From Actinomycetota bacterium (lineage in GTDB: Bacteria > Actinomycetota > Humimicrobiia > Humimicrobiales > Humimicrobiaceae): a stretch of 5,238 bases of DNA. Under the pieces are notes generated by a model, which was given only the letters and a program-made list of their open reading frames with translations, was not told the DNA's origin and did no database searches. Of this stretch, positions 1-5,238 are shown one piece after another; the stretch's first letter is position 1; each line of letters starts with the position of its first letter. The translations under genes were made by a program, and so were the position numbers. Location of the stretch: positions 1 to 5,238 of the forward strand of contig JAMCQQ010000440.1 of the NCBI GenBank assembly GCA_023379515.1. The letters are read 5' to 3'.

Positions 1-954
1 ATCCAGTTTGTCAATTTCTCCAATTTCATTTAACTGGTGGCTGATGCTTGAGAGCAGCCACTTGGGTAATAAATTTTGGTTTTTATTGCTGTAGAAATAA
101 CTTGAATTTATTAAATCCTGTTTTATCGATGGATATATATATTTTTTTACCCATTCATAAAGTTCCAGGATTTTAAGATAGTCAAGGTTATTTTCGATTT
201 TTGTATCTTTAAGGCTTAAGATGAATGGAAATATGGAAGGATTAAAATCATTGTATGACGAGGGTATAAAGCTAAAGTCAAAACCGCTGCAGCCTGCCAT
301 ACAAGCGCTGTAGTAATTTGAAACCTGCAAACCTCTTAAGTTGTAAACACTGAAATAAAATGGTTTATCCACACTTGTCGTAAGATTTTTAAAAATCTGT
401 TCCGTTTTATTTGGAATTAGTGTTGATTCAACATCCTTGATACAAATGCTACTGCATCCCTCATCAGATAATTCCTTTGCCGTCCGAATATAAAAATCAA
501 TATCTCTGAAGTTATCATAAATAATTGTCCCCTGGCAGGCTGCTCCGTTTTTAACAATTTCATAAATTGTAAATTTTAAATTTTCAATATCATTTAAGGT
601 ATCATAAACTCTGAAATTACTAATACCATGCTGTACAGATTGTTTGATGAATCGTGAAATAATGTCTTTAGGATAAATTTCTATTCCTGCAAGATTTCGC
701 GCCCCCAATAAAGCTTGTAATTTTGCTGCCGGCAATTTATTTTTAATATATTCTGCGATCTGGAAAGGTGATTTGTTGAAATTGTTTTGAAGCATTTTTT
801 CAAAAGCAGAACCACCAAATATCTCGATGCTGTCAAATTTGATTTTATCCATGTGCCTTAGAAGTTCATCAATAACCTGCAGGTTTATGTATCTTGGATC
901 AATACTCTGAAATAAATCCCGGATCGTTATATCGTTTATTTTTATTTTTCTCAT
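1..954 (-). CDS. Diverged carboxyltransferase-domain protein (pyruvate carboxylase / oxaloacetate decarboxylase alpha family), 3' end outside window
   Basis: The minus strand is open for 318 codons from ATG (952-954) to the window edge. The protein follows the HMGL-like carboxyltransferase fold of PycB/OadA end to end: TIRDLFQS (10-17) for T-LRDAHQS, FGGSAFE (46-52) for WGGATFD, YDTLNDIENL (117-126) for FDALNDVRNL, SICIKDVES (169-177) for SICIKDMAG, and DKLD at 315-318. In active family members the metal is held by Asp, carbamylated Lys and two His. Here Asp13, Gln16 and Lys173 remain, but the His pair is Ser202 and Tyr204, the substrate Arg of LLRG is Gly84, the TSQP signature is lost, and PGG is P297-K-W. 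The frame is intact, so it looks like a selected pseudoenzyme or an enzyme with changed chemistry rather than a decayed gene. It starts 5 bases after the bioY stop without a clear ribosome site, suggesting translational coupling. Whether a C-terminal biotinyl domain follows is unseen. Family assignment is firm; function is unknown. Confidence 0.8.
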   Translation of the reverse strand, partial: MRKIKINDITIRDLFQSIDPRYINLQVIDELLRHMDKIKFDSIEIFGGSAFEKMLQNNFNKSPFQIAEYIKNKLPAAKLQALLGARNLAGIEIYPKDIISRFIKQSVQHGISNFRVYDTLNDIENLKFTIYEIVKNGAACQGTIIYDNFRDIDFYIRTAKELSDEGCSSICIKDVESTLIPNKTEQIFKNLTTSVDKPFYFSVYNLRGLQVSNYYSACMAGCSGFDFSFIPSSYNDFNPSIFPFILSLKDTKIENNLDYLKILELYEWVKKYIYPSIKQDLINSSYFYSNKNQNLLPKWLLSSISHQLNEIGEIDKLD

Positions 955-959
955 ATTTT

Positions 960-1718
960 TCAGTTATGTATGTCTTTTGCTAAGCTATCCTTTATTCTAA
1001 ATACTTTGTCTAAATTAATGATTATCAGTATTTTTAAAAAGTCAATAATTACAAAAGGTATAACTCCTAACTTTAGGGTTTTTTCAAAAATATTGAGTAA
1101 ACCTCCAGCTTTTCCACTCATATAGATAAAACCATACAGATGGATAAAACCACACAAATATATGACTAAAAGCCCCGCGATGCAGGAAAAAAACATTGAA
1201 ATAGTTCTGGTGTCATGAAATTCTGCATAATTTTTTGGCTTTGTCATTCTAAAGGATTTTACAATCGTGCCAACTATATTATTTTCATAAATATATCCGG
1301 CAATAAATGATGCTGCCAGGAATCCAATTATGTAACCTCCTGTGGGTCCCATGATTGCTGAAAATCTGCTTTTAAAACCAGCAAATACCGGCGCTCCCAG
1401 CAATCCTGCCAATATGTATTGCATCTGACTTAAAAAGGCCAACCTGCTGCCTAAAGCAATTGCAGACATCAGAACAGTCAATACCTGCATGGTAATCGGT
1501 ACAGGTGTAAATGGAAGATAAACAAATGTATTTGCTGAAATTGCCATAAGTACCGCAAATGCCAGAGTGTAAGATATCTTTGCAGTTTTGCTTTGACTTT
1601 CAGCAGCCGGAATAGAAATCGAACCTATTTCCATATAAAAGTTCGAATCGTCTGCGATATTTACACTTCCGGAAGACAAAAACTTTTTCGATATATCAGG
1701 ATTTGTATTATTATTCAT
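960..1718 (-). CDS. bioY: BioY, biotin-binding S component of an ECF transporter
   Basis: This is an integral membrane protein that captures biotin and, with the ECF energising module (two ATPases and EcfT, none in this window), imports it. The 252 residues show the BioY hallmarks: PFTPVPITMQ at 69-78, GPTGGY at 124-129, and a C-terminal PFVIIDFLK (221-229) whose Asp226 and Lys229 fit the family's conserved acidic and basic pair. About six hydrophobic segments can be drawn, near 48-66, 70-90, 94-113, 126-145, 172-195 and 217-236. BioY proteins are usually about 180-200 residues; this one is longer because of a polar, Ser/Asn-rich N-terminal extension of about 47 residues before the first membrane segment and a charged loop near 155-171. 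The start is supported by GAAGGTG on the minus strand (1723-1729), 4 bases before the ATG. A start at Met29 has no ribosome site. It is the first gene of a two-gene leftward unit with the carboxyltransferase-like gene. Confidence 0.9.
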   Translation of the reverse strand: MNNNTNPDISKKFLSSGSVNIADDSNFYMEIGSISIPAAESQSKTAKISYTLAFAVLMAISANTFVYLPFTPVPITMQVLTVLMSAIALGSRLAFLSQMQYILAGLLGAPVFAGFKSRFSAIMGPTGGYIIGFLAASFIAGYIYENNIVGTIVKSFRMTKPKNYAEFHDTRTISMFFSCIAGLLVIYLCGFIHLYGFIYMSGKAGGLLNIFEKTLKLGVIPFVIIDFLKILIIINLDKVFRIKDSLAKDIHN

Positions 1719-1767
1719 TTTTCACCTTCATATTCATATTCTTTATATTTAGCATAGCTAGATTTTA

Positions 1768-1795
1768 AGTATAACCAGTATTTAATCATGGTCAG
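1768..1795 (-). promoter_or_regulatory. Candidate bioY promoter
   Basis: Read on the minus strand, CTGACC (1790-1795, four of six matches to TTGACA) and TATACT (1768-1773, five of six matches to TATAAT) are 16 bases apart. They lie about 50 bases upstream of the bioY start. The -35 match is weak, and AT-rich DNA gives such matches by chance, so this is a suggestion only. The same stretch holds a partial BirA-like pair of half-sites, described in the findings. Confidence 0.35.
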
Positions 1796-1796
1796 G

Positions 1797-1826
1797 TTTA
1801 AAAAAAGACGCTGCCGGGTATATAAA
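1797..1826 (+). promoter_or_regulatory. Candidate promoter of the acyl-CoA dehydrogenase/ETF operon
   Basis: TTTAAA at 1797-1802 (four of six matches to the -35 consensus) is followed after 18 bases by TATAAA at 1821-1826 (five of six matches to the -10). A TATATA at 1819-1824 with 16-base spacing is an alternative. Transcription would begin near 1832, inside the 21-bp palindrome, which suits repression by a protein bound there. A TATAAA at 1871-1876 nearer the gene has no recognisable -35 element. Position and elements are inferred. Confidence 0.35.
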
Positions 1827-1864
1827 GTTTCACAATTTGTGAAACTAACATAGTGTCTTTTTTT
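1800..1864. terminator. Terminator-like outer stem enclosing the palindrome
   Basis: AAAAAAAGACGCT (1800-1812) pairs with AGTGTCTTTTTTT (1852-1864) over 13 positions with one G-U pair on the plus-strand RNA. The 39-base loop contains the separate 21-base palindrome. Either strand would end in a T7 tract, so it resembles a bidirectional intrinsic terminator. However, the stem is mostly A-T with a short GC part, and it lies between divergent genes where no transcript is expected to end. It could block read-through into either operon, act as a leader attenuator, or be incidental. Confidence 0.35.
1826..1846. promoter_or_regulatory. 21-bp perfect palindrome, probable operator
   Basis: AGTTTCACAA and TTGTGAAACT are exact reverse complements separated by a single T. 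It sits in the divergent control region 55 bases upstream of the acyl-CoA dehydrogenase start, directly after a candidate -10 element. Perfect symmetry over 10-bp arms is the form expected of a dimeric repressor site. The half-site order (TTTCACAA outside-in) is opposite to Rex and CRP/FNR sites, so I do not name the regulator. Control of one or both divergent operons is inferred. Confidence 0.55.
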
Positions 1865-1901
1865 ACTTTTTATAAAATTAACTTTTTATCGGAGGATTTT
1901 T

Positions 1902-3053
1902 ATGCATTATTTTTTAACAGAGGAACAGCAGATGATTGTAGATATATGCAGGCAAATTGTTGATGAGAGAATTAAACCCCAAAGGGCTGAAATGGATGAG
2001 AACTGCATATTTCCTGCGGAAATAATAAAGGAAATAGGGAAAAGTGATTTGTTTAGGCTTTTTGTTCCTGAACAATACGGTGGAATGGGAACAGGAATTT
2101 TCGAGGTATGCCTTGCAACTGAGGAGCTGAGCAGAGGTGATTTAAGTGTTGCTACAACTTATGCCGCAAGCGGGCTGGGTTTTATTCCTATAATATTGCT
2201 TGGCAGCGAAGAGCAAAAGAAAAAATATCTTCCACTGCTGGCAAGCGGAGAAAAACTTGCTGCATTCGGACTTACTGAACCTGAAGCAGGCAGTGATGTA
2301 GGCAATATCAGAACAAAAGCAGTAAAAGATGGTGATTTCTATATCTTAAATGGCACCAAACAATGGATTACAAATGGTGGTGAAGCCGATATTTATACTG
2401 TTTTTGCAATGACTGATCCTTCTAAAGGTGCAAGAGGTGCAAGTGCTTTCATAGTCGAAAAAGGAACAAAAGGTTTTGATATTGCCTACATCAAAAACAA
2501 ACTTGGAATAAGAGCATCTGCTACCAGGGAATTGATTTTTACAGACTGCAGGGTTCCAAAGGAAAATCTGATAGCAGGAGAAGGCATGGGTTTCATTGCA
2601 GCTATGAGAACTTTTGATCAATCAAGGCCTGCCGTAGGTGCACAGGCAGTCGGAGTGGCGCAAGCGGCCCTGGAAGAAGCAATAAATTATTCAAAAGTGC
2701 GAAGACAATTTGGTGCATCGATTTCATCTCTGCAGGCTATCCAGCATATGCTGGCTGACATGGCTACACAGATAGAAGCTGCTCGCGCACTTGTTTATCA
2801 TGCGGCAAAAGTTATTGATAGTGGAGAAAAGAATGTATCCAGACTGTCGGCAATGTCCAAATTATTTGCTTCCGATGTGGCAATGAAGGTAACAATTGAC
2901 GCCGTTCAAATATTTGGCGGATATGGTTTCATGAAAGAATACCCTGTGGAAAAAATGATGAGAGATGCTAAAATAACCCAGATTTATGAAGGGACAAATC
3001 AAGTTCAGCGAAATATTATTGCCCTGGATTTAATTAAAAGGGGAGTACTTTAA
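1902..3053 (+). CDS. Acyl-CoA dehydrogenase (short/medium-chain, Bcd/CarC type)
   Basis: This is a cytoplasmic FAD enzyme interconverting an acyl-CoA and its 2,3-enoyl-CoA and exchanging electrons with ETF, encoded just downstream. The 383 residues are the usual full length. Visible landmarks are FGLTEPEAGSD (122-132) and WITNGG (155-160) of the flavin and substrate region, RRQFG (267-271), QIFGGYGF (336-343), and the C-terminal IYEGTNQVQR (361-370), whose Glu363 is at the catalytic base position of Bcd, SCAD and MCAD. GGAGG at 1891-1895, 6 bases before the ATG, fixes the start. It is the first gene of an operon with etfB (75 bases downstream) and etfA, an order shared with carCDE of Acetobacterium. 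The segment FDQSRPAVGAQAVG (238-251) differs from the LDGGR-type sequence of clostridial butyryl-CoA dehydrogenase, so butyryl-CoA should not be assumed. In an anaerobe it may run as an enoyl-CoA reductase. Family is certain; substrate and direction are open. Confidence 0.93.
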   Translation: MHYFLTEEQQMIVDICRQIVDERIKPQRAEMDENCIFPAEIIKEIGKSDLFRLFVPEQYGGMGTGIFEVCLATEELSRGDLSVATTYAASGLGFIPIILLGSEEQKKKYLPLLASGEKLAAFGLTEPEAGSDVGNIRTKAVKDGDFYILNGTKQWITNGGEADIYTVFAMTDPSKGARGASAFIVEKGTKGFDIAYIKNKLGIRASATRELIFTDCRVPKENLIAGEGMGFIAAMRTFDQSRPAVGAQAVGVAQAALEEAINYSKVRRQFGASISSLQAIQHMLADMATQIEAARALVYHAAKVIDSGEKNVSRLSAMSKLFASDVAMKVTIDAVQIFGGYGFMKEYPVEKMMRDAKITQIYEGTNQVQRNIIALDLIKRGVL

Positions 3054-3120
3054 ATCCGCTCATGCTATTAAAATAATAATAAATCATGTTTATAATTATT
3101 TATATGTTTAAAAATATTTC

Positions 3121-3124
3121 AAGG
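3121..3124 (+). promoter_or_regulatory. Ribosome binding site deciding the GTG start of etfB
   Basis: AAGG lies 4 bases before the GTG at 3129. Upstream in the same frame the codons are open only back to a TAA at 3093-3095, with no ATG, GTG or TTG between. The protein must also begin just before the conserved VCIKQVP, so GTG is the only reasonable start. Both the short site and its close spacing suggest modest initiation. Confidence 0.6.
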
Positions 3125-3128
3125 TCAG

Positions 3129-3950
3129 GTGATAGATATTAAAATTATTGTATGCATAAAACAAGTTCCGGGAACAACAGAAATTAAAATTAATCCTGAA
3201 ACAAATACCCTTGTAAGAGAAGGTGTTGAAACTGTAATAAATCCCTTTGATACTTATGCCATTGAAGAGGGAATAAGACTAAAAGAAAAGCTGGCGCCCA
3301 TATTTAGTCAAACAGGTGAAGAGATTGAAACAATTGCACTCACAATGGGTCCGCCTCAATCAAACGAAATGTTAAAAGAAGTAATATCACTGGGAATAGA
3401 TAAAGCTGTGCTTCTTTCAGACAGGGCTTTTGCCGGAGCCGATACGTGGGCCACAGCACTTACTCTTGCCGAAGCAATTAAGAAGTTTAATGATTGGAAA
3501 CTAATAATACTTGGCAAGCAGACCCTTGATGGTGATACCGGCCAGGTTGGCCCTGAGCTTGCCCATAAGCTAAATATTCCTTTTATTGGTTATGCAAGCA
3601 GTATTTTGGATATAGATAAAAACAGAATGACAATAAAAAGGCTTATGGAAGACAGGTATGAAACTTTCGAAATAAAGCTTCCTGCAGCAATTTCCGTAGG
3701 TAAAGATATAAATATTCCAAGGGTACCATCGCTTCGGGGGAAGCTTAGAGCCAAGAATGAGGTTATTCCTGTATGGGATAAGAATTATCTTAACATTGAT
3801 AAAAGCCAGGTTGGTTTAGAAGGTTCCTACACTCAGGTGATCAGGATTTTTATGCCTGAGCATCACTATGATGTTAAGATGTTTGAAGGCAGCCCGGACC
3901 AGCAGGTTGACGAGATTTATGGCAAGTTGAAGGAATTAAATATCGTCTGA
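3129..3950 (+). CDS. etfB: Electron transfer flavoprotein beta subunit
   Basis: EtfB pairs with EtfA (next gene) to form the soluble flavoprotein that shuttles electrons to or from the acyl-CoA dehydrogenase. The 273 residues are normal for the family. Landmarks are VCIKQVP (8-14), NPFDTYAIEEG (38-48), ADTWATA (104-110), GKQTLDGDTGQVGPELA (129-145) and PRVPSLRGKLRAKNEV (197-212), the last lying where EtfB carries its signature and partner-recognition loop. The DGDT-QVGPE form at 134-143 is typical of bacterial, bifurcating-type ETFs; mitochondrial-type EtfB has DDDCNQTG there. This suggests, but does not prove, an NADH-binding beta flavin able to split electrons between ferredoxin and the enoyl-CoA. 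The gene begins with GTG, 75 AT-rich bases after the dehydrogenase stop with no terminator visible, and ends 104 bases before etfA. Confidence 0.93.
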   Translation: MIDIKIIVCIKQVPGTTEIKINPETNTLVREGVETVINPFDTYAIEEGIRLKEKLAPIFSQTGEEIETIALTMGPPQSNEMLKEVISLGIDKAVLLSDRAFAGADTWATALTLAEAIKKFNDWKLIILGKQTLDGDTGQVGPELAHKLNIPFIGYASSILDIDKNRMTIKRLMEDRYETFEIKLPAAISVGKDINIPRVPSLRGKLRAKNEVIPVWDKNYLNIDKSQVGLEGSYTQVIRIFMPEHHYDVKMFEGSPDQQVDEIYGKLKELNIV

Positions 3951-4040
3951 TGTAAAAATTAGCAGACTATAAATATAACCTGGCAGCAAATAGTTTGGAA
4001 ATAAAATATGTTCTGATTATAAAATATTAGCAGACCTTCG

Positions 4041-4046
4041 AAAGGA
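4041..4046 (+). promoter_or_regulatory. Ribosome binding site deciding the TTG start of etfA
   Basis: AAAGGA is followed after 8 bases by TTG at 4055. A TGA at 4049-4051 closes the frame upstream, and the first in-frame ATG (4115) lies beyond the four cysteines of the first iron-sulfur motif. TTG 4055 is therefore the only start giving a complete ferredoxin domain. CCTT at 4035-4038 can pair with AAGG at 4042-4045 across a 3-base loop, which could weakly mask the site. Confidence 0.7.
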
Positions 4047-4054
4047 ACTGAATA

Positions 4055-5238
4055 TTGGATATAAATGTTGATGAAAGTACGTGTACCGGATGCGGTTTAT
4101 GTAAAAATTTCTGTATGTATGACGCAATAGAGATAATAAATGGCAAAGCCTCAGTTAAAGACAACTGTGTTTTCTGTGGTTCATGCATAGATGCATGTAA
4201 GTTCAAATCCATAGCAATTACAGGTTTGTCAGACAAACACATGGATTTTTCGAATTATAATGGTGTAATGGTGTTTCTGGAAACTATTGAAGGCAAGGTA
4301 CTTGATGTTGGATATGAACTTGCCACTGAAGGAAGAAAACTGGCATCAATCCTGGGTGTACCACTGTCGGGAGTATTAATTGGAAATAAAGTAGAAGATA
4401 ATTTTTCACAGGCATTTGAATATGGGCTTGACAAGATTTACTGTGTTGACAATCCTATATTTTCTAATCAGCTTGATGATATTTATGCCAAGGCATTGGT
4501 TCAAATTATTGATAAATATAAACCAGAGATATTTCTTGCAGGCGCAACAAGCTTTGGAAGATCTTTGACCCCGAAGGTTGCGGCAATAATAAAAACTGGA
4601 CTTACTGCCGACTGTACGGCGCTTGCCATTGATGAAGAAAAAAAGATACTTCTTCAGACAAGGCCCACATTCGGAGGTAATGTTCTTGCAACAATAATAA
4701 CAAAGGGTGCAAGACCTCAAATGGCAACAGTACGGCCGCATGTCATGGAGAAAAAAAAGATTTGCAGTGCAGAATCGGAAATTCCGATGGCAAGAATCGA
4801 ATTTATTGATATAGACCAGTCAAAATTCAAAACAAGATATAAGCTGATAAATACGGAAAAAGAAGCCGGTGAAGCAATAAATATTACTGATTATGACATA
4901 ATAGTTTCAGGCGGAAGGGGACTTGGGGGTAGCGAAGGTTTTGCGCTTTTAAAAGAGCTTGCGGACTTGCTTGGCGGAGTTGTCGGAGCATCCAGAGCTG
5001 CAGTGGACTCTAACTGGATATCCTATCCGCACCAGGTGGGACAAACCGGGAAGACCGTAAATCCAAAGCTATATATCGCATGCGGTATTTCCGGTGCGAT
5101 ACAGCACCTCGCAGGAATGCAAACGTCAGATCTTGTAATAGCAATAAATAAAGACATGGAAGCGCCTATTTTTAAAATAGCCAATTATGGAATAGTTGGT
5201 GATTTGTTTGAAGTATTACCCAAATTAATCAAGAAGAT
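4055..5238 (+). CDS. etfA: Electron transfer flavoprotein alpha subunit with N-terminal 2x[4Fe-4S] domain, last residues outside window
   Basis: This is the alpha partner of EtfB with a fused ferredoxin-like domain. Residues 10-20 (CxxCxxCxxxC: C10, C13, C16, C20) and 38-48 (C38, C41, C44, C48) are two complete [4Fe-4S] motifs, though neither has the usual Pro after the last Cys (Met21 and Lys49 instead). The EtfA N-terminal domain starts near residue 70. The FAD domain is clear: GGRGLGG (286-292), GASRAAVDS (311-319), QVGQTGKTV (327-335), GISGAIQHLAGM (344-355) and NKDMEAPIF (365-373). The frame is open for 394 codons to the edge and has reached LFEVLPKLI, which normally ends the family, so only a few codons should be missing. 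It starts with TTG. The same fusion is known in CarE of the caffeyl-CoA reductase and, with a ferredoxin domain, in LctC of the lactate dehydrogenase complex of Acetobacterium. The clusters probably pass electrons between the ETF flavins and ferredoxin or another carrier, which is inference. Confidence 0.94.
   Translation, partial: MDINVDESTCTGCGLCKNFCMYDAIEIINGKASVKDNCVFCGSCIDACKFKSIAITGLSDKHMDFSNYNGVMVFLETIEGKVLDVGYELATEGRKLASILGVPLSGVLIGNKVEDNFSQAFEYGLDKIYCVDNPIFSNQLDDIYAKALVQIIDKYKPEIFLAGATSFGRSLTPKVAAIIKTGLTADCTALAIDEEKKILLQTRPTFGGNVLATIITKGARPQMATVRPHVMEKKKICSAESEIPMARIEFIDIDQSKFKTRYKLINTEKEAGEAINITDYDIIVSGGRGLGGSEGFALLKELADLLGGVVGASRAAVDSNWISYPHQVGQTGKTVNPKLYIACGISGAIQHLAGMQTSDLVIAINKDMEAPIFKIANYGIVGDLFEVLPKLIKK

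Noticed and set aside
1..954. Reading the left-edge gene as an ordinary oxaloacetate decarboxylase or pyruvate carboxylase subunit
   Set aside because: The fold matches, but the missing metal histidines, Arg, SQP and PGG motifs make a normal carboxyltransferase activity doubtful, so no oadA or pycB symbol was given.
1826..1846. Rex (NADH/NAD sensor) or CRP/FNR operator
   Set aside because: Rex sites have TTGTGAA or TTGTTAA outermost with the inverse half inside-out, and CRP sites are TGTGA-N6-TCACA. Here the order of the halves is reversed (TCACA-N3-TGTGA), so the match is only to the bases, not the layout.
1871..1876. TATAAA as the -10 element of the acyl-CoA dehydrogenase operon
   Set aside because: No acceptable -35 element is found 16-18 bases upstream, and the start codon would be only about 20 bases from the transcript start; the element at 1821-1826 is preferred, though weakly.
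2346..2621. 91-codon minus-strand reading frame
   Set aside because: It lies wholly inside the acyl-CoA dehydrogenase gene, antisense, is Cys/Ser/Phe-rich without family features, and is a shadow of the real gene.
3054..3128. Possible terminator or promoter between the dehydrogenase and etfB genes
   Set aside because: The 75 bases are AT-rich with only short imperfect A-T pairings, no GC stem followed by a T tract and no convincing promoter pair.
4027..4242. 71-codon minus-strand reading frame
   Set aside because: It is antisense to the ferredoxin domain of etfA and shows no recognisable protein features.
4406..4741. 111-codon minus-strand reading frame with many cysteines
   Set aside because: It is antisense to etfA; its cysteines arise from Ala and Thr codons of the real gene read backwards and do not form ordered metal motifs.

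Overview
The window looks like chromosomal DNA from an AT-rich, anaerobic, Clostridia-type Firmicute. The basis is the low GC content, strong Shine-Dalgarno sites mixed with GTG and TTG starts, a BioY biotin transporter component, and an acyl-CoA dehydrogenase followed by etfB and a ferredoxin-fused etfA. The species cannot be named from the sequence alone. There are five protein genes: two leftward and three rightward, diverging from a 183-bp control region (1719-1901). Coding density is high and no gap exceeds 300 bases. I see no RNA gene, insertion sequence or CRISPR array.

Left arm (minus strand): bioY (960-1718) is followed after only 5 bases by an open frame that runs off the left edge (954 to 1). 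That frame is too long and collinear with the pyruvate carboxylase / oxaloacetate decarboxylase carboxyltransferase domain to be chance. Several of its catalytic positions are changed: both metal-binding histidines, the substrate arginine, the SQP signature and the PGG motif. A biotin transporter subunit is therefore paired with what looks like a catalytically altered relative of a biotin-dependent carboxyltransferase. This is the most unusual point in the window.

Right arm (plus strand): an acyl-CoA dehydrogenase (1902-3053), etfB (3129-3950) and etfA (4055 to beyond the right edge) form one probable operon. EtfA carries an N-terminal domain with two complete [4Fe-4S] cysteine motifs. EtfB has the DGDTGQVGPE-type motif typical of bifurcating-type ETFs. 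The gene order and the ferredoxin-EtfA fusion match the caffeyl-CoA reductase CarCDE arrangement of Acetobacterium. The likely product is a soluble acyl-CoA dehydrogenase/ETF complex linking an acyl-CoA/enoyl-CoA couple to NADH and ferredoxin. The substrate is not determined.

Control region: it holds a perfect 21-bp palindrome (10-bp arms, 1-nt centre) nested inside a second, 13-bp inverted repeat with A7 and T7 ends. Weak candidate promoters can be proposed for both directions. The palindrome would cover the start of the acyl-CoA dehydrogenase transcript, as a repressor operator would.
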